A DNA stretch of 64,000 bases from Lagierella sp. (GTDB taxonomy: Bacteria; Bacillota; Clostridia; Tissierellales; Peptoniphilaceae). Positions 36,180 through 44,008 of this stretch are shown piece after piece. Below the pieces are notes generated by a model that was not told the origin of the DNA, ran no database searches, and worked only from the letters and a program-made list of their open reading frames with translations. Position numbers and translations under genes: made by a program. The stretch's first letter is position 1; every line of letters starts with the position of its first letter. The DNA lies in contig NZ_JASBYU010000006.1 of the NCBI RefSeq assembly GCF_029983815.1, positions 20,812 to 84,811 of the forward strand, in the 5' to 3' direction.

Positions 36180-37173
36180 ATGTCTCACGTAACCTTTCTT
36201 TTATGAAATTCTTAGGTAGATTATTTAACTTAGAAACAAGTACTATTCTAAGATTTCTAATCTCGTTTTCCTTAGCCATTAAATAGGCAAAGGGAACTTC
36301 AGGTCCATAAGTTACCTTTTTAGCTTCTTTAATAAGACTTATAATATAGTCGTCCATGCTCTTTTCAAAAGCGGAAAGACTCTTCGTATTACTATAGTCC
36401 TTGATGCTTTCCCTCAAATAATAGTAGATTCTTGCCGACTTTATAAGAGGACTGTTTTCATCTATCTTTGCAAAAAGATTTTCTCTAAACTTATCTAAAT
36501 CTATAGTTCCTCCAGGAATTATAATCTTATCTAAAAAGTGTAGGTCTATGTTTTGATTTTGTGCCCTTAAAAGAGTTCTTATATTTGTAAAGTCGATTAA
36601 GTCCTCAACATATTGCACAAACATCTCTACATCTAACTTTTCAGCTACTTCCTTTAAATTCTCGAAGTACTCCCTGTCGGTGTAAACATCTATAAGCTGA
36701 GGATCCTTTTTATCCAAGTAGTCGTCGTATACCTTGTTGATAACCCCAGCATATCTTGTATCAAGCTGGGCTCTATCTCCGGACTCAAAGTCCTCCCTAA
36801 GCTCTTCAAAGTCAAAATCTCCTATGTCTATAAACATGTGGGAATAGTCCCTACCGCTTATCTTCTCCTTTAACATCACCTTTAAATTGTGATATTCGTA
36901 CTTCATAGTGAGAAGATTTACTACTTCAGGACTTTTTAGCATCTGACCAAACTTCTTGTATAGATCCTGTAATGCCTCTTTTAGCGCAACTTCATAGTCT
37001 TGAGGTCTTTCCAACTTTGTAAAGTACTCTTGATAAGATGTGTCATTTAAAAGTCTAACGGCACTGGCCAAGTCTTCAGACTCTGCCATTCTATCAAAGA
37101 AATTTTCAGTAAGAAGGTCTTTTTCATAAACTCTTGTAGTTGTTGAGCTTTGGATAAAGTCTTGTCTATCCAT
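36172..37173 (-). CDS. ntpC: V-type ATPase subunit C (d-type rotor cap)
   Basis: This is the roughly 333-aa V0 central-stalk cap joining the c-ring to the D/F shaft. It is an all-helical protein with the family segment LLTMKYEYHNLKVMLKEKISG and three-fold helical repeats with conserved FTNIRTLLRAQ. The ATG at 37173 follows AGGAGGG; a longer frame to 37194 would overlap subunit E. It overlaps ntpG by 8 bp. Confidence 0.92.
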   Translation of the reverse strand: MDRQDFIQSSTTTRVYEKDLLTENFFDRMAESEDLASAVRLLNDTSYQEYFTKLERPQDYEVALKEALQDLYKKFGQMLKSPEVVNLLTMKYEYHNLKVMLKEKISGRDYSHMFIDIGDFDFEELREDFESGDRAQLDTRYAGVINKVYDDYLDKKDPQLIDVYTDREYFENLKEVAEKLDVEMFVQYVEDLIDFTNIRTLLRAQNQNIDLHFLDKIIIPGGTIDLDKFRENLFAKIDENSPLIKSARIYYYLRESIKDYSNTKSLSAFEKSMDDYIISLIKEAKKVTYGPEVPFAYLMAKENEIRNLRIVLVSKLNNLPKNFIKERLRETYA

Positions 37174-37183
37174 AAAATCCCTC

Positions 37184-37738
37184 CTATTTCTCAAATAATT
37201 TTTGAACTATCAAAGTTTCCAAATCCTGTTTCATAAAATCTACAATTCCAGAAAAGTCGTTGTTGATTATGGAGTTTCCGTCATAGAATTTAAATCCATT
37301 TTCTACATATTTGTCGGAAATCTTGTAATTTAACCCCAACTTTTTAAAAGCTTCAACTCTGTTTTCCTGTAAAGAAATTGTAGCTTCATTAGACAGATTA
37401 GATTTTTTTAAAGCTGCTTGAACAATTGATAAATAGGTCTGTTCGTCGAGATTCTTTAGCTTTTCCTTAGCCATTTTAATAATCTTTTCGATTACTCCCT
37501 GTTTAGCCTCCAGCTGTTCATCCCTAGCCTTTAGAGTTGCACTATTTAATATCTTTTCCAAAAGGTTTTGAGACTCTAGCTCCGCCTTTGAGATAATCGC
37601 AAGTTTTTCATCCTTTGCCTTACTTTCTATCTTGGCTAACTCTTCATCTCTCTTTTCTTCAGCTTCTTTAATAATTTGGTCAGACTCAGACTTTGCATCC
37701 TTTAAAATTTGATTTATTATATTATCTAAATTTGACAT
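37184..37738 (-). CDS. ntpE: V-type ATPase subunit E (peripheral stalk)
   Basis: This 184-aa subunit has a long charged N-terminal coiled coil (SDQIIKEAEEKRDEELAKIE) and a mixed C-terminal domain ending DFMKQDLETLIVQKLFEK, as in stator subunit E. It pairs with the short subunit at 40194-40520. It lies 26 bp after ntpK. Confidence 0.9.
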   Translation of the reverse strand: MSNLDNIINQILKDAKSESDQIIKEAEEKRDEELAKIESKAKDEKLAIISKAELESQNLLEKILNSATLKARDEQLEAKQGVIEKIIKMAKEKLKNLDEQTYLSIVQAALKKSNLSNEATISLQENRVEAFKKLGLNYKISDKYVENGFKFYDGNSIINNDFSGIVDFMKQDLETLIVQKLFEK

Positions 37739-37764
37739 CTAATCACATCCTCACCGCTCAAGAA

Positions 37765-38232
37765 CTATATTCTTGTTAGCATTAAGAATGAAAATGCGAA
37801 ACCTAAAATTGCGTATAACTCAACCATTACTGCATATACTATACCTTTAACTTGATGTTCCTCATTCTTTGCAAGGATGTTCATACCTGCAACGGACACC
37901 TTAGCTTGTGCCTTAGCTGAAACAAGACCACCAATACCAACTGGAAGTGCAGCACAGATATAGTAAAATCCATTTTCAAGAGGAATACCCGCTTGAATCT
38001 TAAATAGTATTAAAAGACCGATAACGAAACCGTAAAGTCCTTGGGTACCTGGTAGCAATTGGATTACAAGGGACTTACCGAATTTTTCTGGTTCCTCAAT
38101 AATGATGCCTGCAGCAGCTTCCCCTGCCATTCCAACACCTTTAGCAGATCCTATACCACCTAGGAATACCGCCAATGCAGCAGCTAATGCTGTTAATATA
38201 AATCCTCCGTTTTGAATAAAAAATTCCTTCAT
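37765..38232 (-). CDS. ntpK: V-type ATPase c-ring subunit K with Na+-site residues
   Basis: This 155-aa double-hairpin proteolipid has four membrane helices. Its second half carries the ion-binding carboxylate in YAVMVELYAILGF (Glu138). LLPGTQG (Leu60, Thr63, Gln64) and KAQAKVSVAG (Gln109) match the positions known to coordinate Na+ in E. hirae NtpK (Leu61, Thr64, Gln65, Gln110, Glu139), shifted by one. So the pump is probably Na+-coupled; this is inference from homology. The frame opens upstream at 38271, but AGGAGG before ATG 38232 fixes the start. Confidence 0.93.
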   Translation of the reverse strand: MKEFFIQNGGFILTALAAALAVFLGGIGSAKGVGMAGEAAAGIIIEEPEKFGKSLVIQLLPGTQGLYGFVIGLLILFKIQAGIPLENGFYYICAALPVGIGGLVSAKAQAKVSVAGMNILAKNEEHQVKGIVYAVMVELYAILGFAFSFLMLTRI

Positions 38233-38242
38233 TCTATTCCTC

Positions 38243-40207
38243 CTATTTATTTTCGTTTTTTTGTAAATCAAAATATTTAGGTTTATTTATTAAACCTTTA
38301 AAGGCCTTTCCTCCGCCTTCATAGAATTTGTTAAACATCTCTACATATATAAGTCTTGCAGAGTGAACATATGCACTTAGGTATGATAGGAATAAGTTAA
38401 ATAGTTGGAAGACTACAAAAACTATAACCCCTCCAATTATTCCAACGATTCCACCACCAAAGAGCATTTTTACGATTATATTTATTGCCAAGGCTATAAA
38501 TCCTCCGGCAAGTCCAAGGGCCATCAGTCTAAGGTAGGAAACAAAGTCTCCAATATATCCTGTTAGGCCATAGACTTCGTTTAACCCTATGGCAAGTCTA
38601 CCTCCCCAACCCTTAGCGGCTCTACCAGCTGTTAAGAACATTCCAACCATTCCTATAACCATCATTACTATACCCACTTTTTTAGCAATTTCAGGTAACT
38701 TAGCTGGACCTGCAGCTGCAGCTAGAATTATTCCAATAAGAGTTAGATATAAAAATCCTACATCATATATAGCCCCTTTAAAATCCTTATCCCTTATTAG
38801 CATATAGGCCTTAATACCAAGGGCAAAGAAAATATGAATACCACCTAGTATTAATGAAACCAGGATGATTAACATGGAATCCTCTGTTTGACTCAATAAC
38901 GGTCTATATGGTAGTGAAATACCAAAAAACGAACCGTATATAAGTCCCCATAGCATTGTAGGAATACTTAAAAACATAAAGAACTTAACATTTCTCTTAA
39001 AGTCCTCTCTCAAGTTAAAAAATTTAAGTCCTACTATACAAAGAATAAAAAGTAAAAGTCCATATCCCAAATCCCCAACCATCATTCCTGCAAAGAAAGC
39101 ATAAAACGGTGCAAATAGTGGAGTAGGATCCACTTCACTGTACTTTGGAAGGGAATACATCTCTGTAAGACCTTGAAAAGCTCCAGCAAATTTACCATTT
39201 TCAAGGATTATTGGTACATTTGGATCTTCTTTTCTGGCATCTTCAATGTCCAAGGAATATCTGTCCTTTAAAATATTACTTACAGTGGATTTGAACTCTT
39301 CCACCATCCTCGTAGGAACATAGCCTTGAATGAGATTTAATTTTTTTGTTCTTTGAAAATTCTCTACAGACTCTTCACGAAGCCTTTGATTTTCCAAGTA
39401 TTCATAATATACCTTTAAATCCTCTAGTTGATCTGTGGAGGATCTGAAGATGTCCTCTTGTTTTTTTATAGCCTGTTTATTGTCTTCAATGGACTTGGAA
39501 AGCCTTAGGATTTCATCCTTTACAACCTGGTTTGTACCTATTGTGACTGGAGTAAAACCATGCCTTCTAAGGGTTTCCATATCCCTTCTAACATTGTCTG
39601 GAATACCAGCAAATACCACATATGCATTGCCCTTATTCTCCGACAAGATGTCCATAGAAACATCAGTGTATTTACTTAAATCCTGTTTTAGTTCCTCTAA
39701 ATACTTAGTTGGAACAGTTCCAGTTTGGATGGCTGTTCTCTTTAGATTATAGAGAGATTTAACAGGAATCGTTAGGTCTTCCCAATGTTTTAAATCGGAA
39801 ACCAACTGACTTTCATTGTGAATCTCTTGTTTTGCTTCATCAATGACCTTTTGAGAGCTTTCAAGCTTTTTATAGAGGGATTTAAAATCAAAGGTCCTAC
39901 CCTTTTCTACAATCTCCTCATAGCTATAGGAGCGAACTCCTTCTTTTAACTCTTGAAGTTTAGGTTTTTTCTCCACATACTTCGATAGAGTTTCAATGCT
40001 CCAGTTTGCCCTCTGTAAGTCCTCCTGTACTCCAAGAAGAGTACTGTCTGGAATTACCTTCTTTAAGATGGACTCTTTTTCTTCATCCTTAGTTTTGTTG
40101 AGGTCATTGAAATGTACATATTCGAAGTCCTGCAATTGTTTTAGCAATGAACTTCTATCATAATCAAATGCAAGTAAGTTAAACTTACTCATTTTAACCA
40201 TTGACAT
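38243..40207 (-). CDS. ntpI: V-type ATPase subunit I (a-subunit)
   Basis: This ~654-aa stator subunit carries the ion half-channels. It has a soluble N-terminal half of long coiled coils (about residues 1-330) and a membrane half with 7-8 helices, including FAGMMVGDLGYGLLLF and EVYGLTGYIGDFVSYLRLMALGLAGG, where the essential arginine lies. The best start is ATG 40207 (MSMVKMSKFNLLAFD); a TTG 12 bp upstream opens the frame. It overlaps the preceding short subunit by 14 bp. Confidence 0.95.
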   Translation of the reverse strand: MSMVKMSKFNLLAFDYDRSSLLKQLQDFEYVHFNDLNKTKDEEKESILKKVIPDSTLLGVQEDLQRANWSIETLSKYVEKKPKLQELKEGVRSYSYEEIVEKGRTFDFKSLYKKLESSQKVIDEAKQEIHNESQLVSDLKHWEDLTIPVKSLYNLKRTAIQTGTVPTKYLEELKQDLSKYTDVSMDILSENKGNAYVVFAGIPDNVRRDMETLRRHGFTPVTIGTNQVVKDEILRLSKSIEDNKQAIKKQEDIFRSSTDQLEDLKVYYEYLENQRLREESVENFQRTKKLNLIQGYVPTRMVEEFKSTVSNILKDRYSLDIEDARKEDPNVPIILENGKFAGAFQGLTEMYSLPKYSEVDPTPLFAPFYAFFAGMMVGDLGYGLLLFILCIVGLKFFNLREDFKRNVKFFMFLSIPTMLWGLIYGSFFGISLPYRPLLSQTEDSMLIILVSLILGGIHIFFALGIKAYMLIRDKDFKGAIYDVGFLYLTLIGIILAAAAGPAKLPEIAKKVGIVMMVIGMVGMFLTAGRAAKGWGGRLAIGLNEVYGLTGYIGDFVSYLRLMALGLAGGFIALAINIIVKMLFGGGIVGIIGGVIVFVVFQLFNLFLSYLSAYVHSARLIYVEMFNKFYEGGGKAFKGLINKPKYFDLQKNENK

Positions 40208-40520
40208 ATTCCGATACAACCCTCTCTACAATTGAATTTGCGACCTCTTGGAGTTTTCCTTCGTCCATATTTTGTATCTTATGAACTATCTCATTTGACT
40301 GCTGAATTATTGGAGCTTCCTTTTTTTCTCCCTCAATTCGAGCATTTTTTAATAAATCCTCCCTGGTCTTTTCGCCATCTTCTATGATACTGTCATACTT
40401 TTCCTTACCTACAGTCTTTATTTGAGCCAAGATACCTTCGGCTTTTTTCTTCGCATCTTGTACGATTTCATCGCCTTTGGATTCGGCTTCCCTAATCTGT
40501 TCAACCATATTTGAAGCCAT
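40194..40520 (-). CDS. ntpF: V-type ATPase peripheral-stalk subunit (NtpF/AhaH/subunit G type)
   Basis: This 108-aa, charged coiled-coil protein (MVEQIREAESKGDEIVQDAK) resembles the G/H stalk subunit that pairs with E. It opens the operon, as ntpF does in E. hirae, and GGAGG precedes its ATG. The family is poorly conserved, so the call leans on position. Confidence 0.82.
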   Translation of the reverse strand: MASNMVEQIREAESKGDEIVQDAKKKAEGILAQIKTVGKEKYDSIIEDGEKTREDLLKNARIEGEKKEAPIIQQSNEIVHKIQNMDEGKLQEVANSIVERVVSEYVNG

Positions 40521-40685
40521 AGATTCACCTCCTTATGATAGATAACGATTTCACAATTTTATAAACTTAATGGCTTAGCTTTGAAAGAAGTTTTTCAAAA
40601 TCCTCTCACTTAAGCTTTAAAGTGCTAAACTAAACCATAAGCTAATAATAACATAATAATATGACTTATTCAATAAACAAAATTC

Positions 40686-41315
40686 TTATTTTGTACCAAA
40701 AAGTCTATCTCCTGCATCTCCCAGTCCTGGAAGGATATATCCATGTTCATTTAACTTCTCATCAAGACCTGCAATGTAAATAGGCACATCTGGATGATTT
40801 TCATGAACCGCTTTCACTCCCTCAGGGGCAGCGATAATATTGACTAATTTTATATTCTTAGCTCCCTTATTCTTAAGATATTGAATAGCTGCACTAGCTG
40901 AACCCCCAGTTGCAAGCATAGGGTCTAGTACAAGAACTGTTCTTTCTGCAATATCTTGAGGAAGTTTGCAATAGTATTCCACAGGTTCCAGTGTTTCAGG
41001 ATCCCTATATAGTCCAATATGTCCAACCTTCGCTGCTGGAATGATATTCAACATACCATCAACCATTCCAAGTCCCGCTCTAAGTACAGGTATAATGGCA
41101 ACTTTCTTACCAGAAAGTACCTTTGTCTTCATCTTTTGTAGTGGAGTTTCTATTTCAATGTCTTCCATGGAAAAATCTCTAGTTACTTCATAGGCCATCA
41201 ACATTGAAATCTCAGCTACTAAGTCTCTAAACTGTTTCGATCCGGTATTGATATCACGAAGAATACTCAACTTGTGAGTAATTACCGGATGATCAAAAAT
41301 TGTTACATTATCCAT
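40686..41315 (-). CDS. upp: Uracil phosphoribosyltransferase
   Basis: This 209-aa enzyme makes UMP from uracil and PRPP. The PRPP loop VLDPMLATGGSA, the N-terminal VTIFDHPVITHKLSILRD and the C-terminal YILPGLGDAGDRLFGTK with the uracil-binding residues are all textbook Upp. AGGAGGG precedes the ATG. It sits about 165 bp ahead of the ATPase operon and may share a transcript with the genes upstream. It works with the uracil permease at 24280-25539. Confidence 0.97.
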   Translation of the reverse strand: MDNVTIFDHPVITHKLSILRDINTGSKQFRDLVAEISMLMAYEVTRDFSMEDIEIETPLQKMKTKVLSGKKVAIIPVLRAGLGMVDGMLNIIPAAKVGHIGLYRDPETLEPVEYYCKLPQDIAERTVLVLDPMLATGGSASAAIQYLKNKGAKNIKLVNIIAAPEGVKAVHENHPDVPIYIAGLDEKLNEHGYILPGLGDAGDRLFGTK

Positions 41316-41411
41316 TTTTCCCTCCTGTTTCTCTACTAATATAATAACATTAAAGAACAGTTCATGTAAATTAAGCTTAAAGAAGAATGCTATAAAATTT
41401 TAATTTCCCTA

Positions 41412-42443
41412 TTATTCTAATACAACCAAATTTCCGCCACTGGACTTCTTAAGCCTGTTCATTATCCCAATCCCCAAGTTCTTTTCTTCAACTCCCTCAC
41501 ATAGGATGTACTCAACGCCGTCCTCGTCACATTGCCTTAAAATCCTAAAGATTAGAGATGCCATCTGCAATAGATTTTCTCTATCCCCTAGGGAGTAGAA
41601 TTTATAAAAATCATTTATTAAATCTTCATTGTCACTAAAGGTGATAAGTGCTGTCTTTAAATTTGAAAGCTCTTCGCCCCTTTTAATAAAATAGTTCCTA
41701 ACCTTATCTTTATTACCCAATATCAACTCCATTCTACCCTTAGGAGCATAATGTTTGTATTTTTGTCCAGGAGATTTTGGAATTTCTCCTTCCTTTAATA
41801 TGGATTTGTCGTATTCCACTTTTCCAAAATGAATTTCTAAATCCTCCTTAGAATAAAAACCAGGTCTTAAAATAAGATAGGGCTTTGAAGTACAGTCCAA
41901 TACAGTAGACTCAATTCCTACAGTACAACTACCGCCATCCACTATAAGTGGAATCTTATCTTGCATATCCTCATAGACATCCATAGCAGTAGTCGGCGAA
42001 GGCCTTCCAGAAAGATTTGCAGAAGGTGCTGCAATGGGAACTTTGGCTTTTTGTATAATCTCTCTTGTTATATCATTTTTAGGCATTCGTATTGCAACAG
42101 TGTCTCCACCAGCAGTTACAGTTTCTGGAATGATATCAGATTTATTAAGTATTATAGTTAAAGGACCTGGCCAGTAGTTTTCTACAGCTTCCAAAACGCT
42201 GGGCGAAACATCTTTTACTAGCCTATCCAGTTCCTTAATCTCCGATATATGAAGTATAAGTGGGTTGTCAGCAGGTCTATTCTTAACTTCAAAAATTTTT
42301 TTACATGCAATGTCGCTTAGACCATCTCCTCCAAGACCATAGACCGTCTCCGTTGGAATCGCCACAAGTTCTCCCTGTCTAATCAGACTTGCAGCATAGT
42401 CTGCAATTTTGTCCATATCCTCTTTAATTATTTCCGTCTTCAT
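41412..42443 (-). CDS. Threonylcarbamoyl-AMP synthase (Sua5 type)
   Basis: The enzyme makes threonylcarbamoyl-AMP for the t6A modification at position 37 of ANN-decoding tRNAs. The N-terminal YrdC domain is complete (GELVAIPTETVYGLGGDGL; KNRPADNPLILHI; APSANLSGRPSPT; EIPKSPGQKYKHYAPKG at the linker). It is the longer Sua5 form, 343 aa, with the extra C-terminal domain. The ATG overlaps the end of the cation-transporter gene by 20 bp, and no good RBS is seen, so translation is probably coupled to it. Confidence 0.93.
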   Translation of the reverse strand: MKTEIIKEDMDKIADYAASLIRQGELVAIPTETVYGLGGDGLSDIACKKIFEVKNRPADNPLILHISEIKELDRLVKDVSPSVLEAVENYWPGPLTIILNKSDIIPETVTAGGDTVAIRMPKNDITREIIQKAKVPIAAPSANLSGRPSPTTAMDVYEDMQDKIPLIVDGGSCTVGIESTVLDCTSKPYLILRPGFYSKEDLEIHFGKVEYDKSILKEGEIPKSPGQKYKHYAPKGRMELILGNKDKVRNYFIKRGEELSNLKTALITFSDNEDLINDFYKFYSLGDRENLLQMASLIFRILRQCDEDGVEYILCEGVEEKNLGIGIMNRLKKSSGGNLVVLE

Positions 42444-43359
42444 ATTTTTCTGCTGGATCCATATGGATTACTATTTGAACAGAAGTCTGATCCTTAATCT
42501 CTCTTTCCAAACCATCTGCTATATCATGTACATCCTTAAAAATAAGGTCACTTGGAAATTCCACATGAACGGACCCAACAATCTTTCCTCCTCCATAGTC
42601 ATGTAAATCTAAATCGTGAACCCCACTTACATACTTTCCTTTTAATAATATATTCTTAATCTTGTCCTGTAATTCCTTAGAAGGAGCCTTACCTAGAATA
42701 TAGTAGGTAGAGTGTTGCAAGATCTCCAAACCGGATTTAAATATCAAAAGGGATACTACAAGACCTGCGATACCGTCGATATTTATATCAAAGAATACAA
42801 ATACCAAGATGGATATTAAAATCCCTATAGATGAAATCACATCATTTACTGCATCCTCTGCAACACCAATCATCCCAAGGGAATTTATCCTATTACCTAC
42901 AACTCTATTGTAGATATATAAAAATATCTTGATAAATAGTGATAAAATCAAAAGTCCAATAGAAACCCAACTGGAATTTAAGTCCTCCGGCTTAATAATC
43001 TTCTCCACCGATGACTTAAATAACATTACACCAGTACCCAAAATCAAAAGGGCAACAATAAAAGAAGATATATACTCATATCTTCCATGTCCAAAGGGAT
43101 GTTCCTCGTCAGCGGGCTTTCCAGCTAAATAGCCACCTACAATGGTTACTATAGACGAAAGGGAGTCCCCTAAATTATTAAAAGCATCAGAAATAACGGC
43201 AATGGAATTTACCACAATGCCCACAGCAAGTTTTACTCCAAATAAAATTAAATTGGCCAACACGCCAATATATCCCGATCTTTTAATGTATTTGTTCCTG
43301 ATGACAGGATCTTCCAAATTGTCCTTGGAACTAATAAAAAACTTTTCTAAACTTTCCAT
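42424..43359 (-). CDS. Cation diffusion facilitator (metal efflux) transporter
   Basis: The 311-aa protein has six membrane helices and a C-terminal cytoplasmic dimerisation domain. Metal-site segments are AVISDAFNNLGDSLSSI in helix 2, DEEHPFGHGRYEY after it, and GVAEDAVNDVISS in helix 5. In the CDF family the helix 2 pattern with Asp and Asn often marks Mn or Fe transport, but this is not decisive. GAGAGG precedes the ATG. Gene order cdf-sua5 with overlap suggests a small operon. Upstream is tRNA-Leu on the other strand. Confidence 0.9.
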   Translation of the reverse strand: MESLEKFFISSKDNLEDPVIRNKYIKRSGYIGVLANLILFGVKLAVGIVVNSIAVISDAFNNLGDSLSSIVTIVGGYLAGKPADEEHPFGHGRYEYISSFIVALLILGTGVMLFKSSVEKIIKPEDLNSSWVSIGLLILSLFIKIFLYIYNRVVGNRINSLGMIGVAEDAVNDVISSIGILISILVFVFFDINIDGIAGLVVSLLIFKSGLEILQHSTYYILGKAPSKELQDKIKNILLKGKYVSGVHDLDLHDYGGGKIVGSVHVEFPSDLIFKDVHDIADGLEREIKDQTSVQIVIHMDPAEKYEDGNN

Positions 43360-43463
43360 AATATCCTCTCAAATTTTTATACTCTTATTATATCATGAAT
43401 ATCATATTAAATTTTTCTTGCGTCCATGTTAAATCTATGTTATTATTATATGGTAATTGACTC

Positions 43464-43550
43464 GCCGGAGTGGCGGAATTGGCAGACGCGCGGGACTCAA
43501 AATCCCGTGATGGCAACATCGTGCGGGTTCGACCCCCGCCTCCGGCACCA
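43464..43550 (+). tRNA. tRNA-Leu (anticodon CAA)
   Basis: This 87-nt tRNA has acceptor GCCGGAG/CTCCGGC, encoded CCA, anticodon stem CGGGA/TCCCG around loop CTCAAAA (anticodon CAA), a long variable arm and T loop TTCGACC. All hallmarks of a functional class II tRNA are present. It is transcribed opposite to the flanking genes, and a terminator hairpin follows. Confidence 0.97.
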
Positions 43551-43556
43551 AATAAA

Positions 43557-43592
43557 GAGCATGTTTCAATTTTTATATGTTGAAACATGCTC
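43557..43592 (+). terminator. Terminator of tRNA-Leu
   Basis: A 13-bp perfect stem (43557-43569 with 43580-43592, core ATGTTTCAA/TTGAAACAT) follows the CCA by 6 bp and ends in TTCTT. Confidence 0.8.
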
Positions 43593-43601
43593 TTCTTAGT
43601 A

Positions 43602-43873
43602 TTAAAGAGGGAGGCCTAAGGACACGTTTCGTAATGTTTCCTAACGGCCTCCCTCTTTAAAATCTCCCTCCTCCTTACCCTTCCAACGATTCAGGATTTG
43701 CAATCCTGAAAACCTAGCTGTAAAAGGAGAAAGAAATCTGTGGGATTTCTTTCAAATTTTGTAAATTATATTTCGTAATTTTTAATAAATTACAATCTCA
43801 TCTTCTATATTTTACCTCTCCATAAATTAAAGCTTGACATCGGAGTTTATGTAGGGAAAGCTGTTGGCTTTCC
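43602..43873. repeat. Cluster of four palindromic hairpins after tRNA-Leu
   Basis: Four further inverted repeats lie in about 270 bp. (1) 43602-43616 with 43646-43660, a 15-bp perfect stem whose 29-nt loop contains a second imperfect stem. (2) TCAGGATT/AATCCTGA at 43691-43709. (3) GAAAGAAATC/GATTTCTTTC at 43729-43753. (4) GGAAAGC/GCTTTCC at 43855-43873. An imperfect AT-rich pair lies near 43759-43795. No ORF is present. The arrangement looks like a palindromic intergenic element or a structured RNA. Confidence 0.6.
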
Positions 43874-43890
43874 TTCCAAGTTTCCCACAT

Positions 43891-43960
43891 CCCATCTCTC
43901 ACTTCTCACTTCTCAATAACTGAATGCGGGATCACCTCTCACCTCTCACTTCCCACCTCT
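43891..43960. repeat. Pyrimidine-rich low-complexity repeat
   Basis: Two blocks of imperfect ~7-nt units (CTCTCAC, TTCTCAC, CCTCTCA) occupy 43891-43915 and 43932-43960, separated by TAACTGAATGCGGGATCA. Short CTCAC-type arrays of this kind are intergenic filler in some Firmicutes. The strand bias (all C/T on plus, G/A on minus) is striking. Confidence 0.6.
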
Positions 43961-43972
43961 TGCACTAGCAAT

Positions 43973-43998
43973 AAAAAAGAGGGGATTTTTGTCCCCTC
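43973..43998 (-). terminator. Terminator of the PFOR gene
   Basis: GAGGGGA (43979-43985) pairs with TCCCCTC (43992-43998), followed by six T on the minus strand, 11 bp from the stop. Confidence 0.85.
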
Positions 43999-44008
43999 AA
44001 TCTTTATC

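Noticed and set aside
43388..43588. 66-aa minus-strand frame across tRNA-Leu
   Set aside because: It is the antisense of a complete tRNA gene with acceptor, anticodon and T arms and encoded CCA.
43891..43960. A CRISPR array
   Set aside because: The units are about 7 nt, imperfect and without unique spacers, and no cas gene is in the window.
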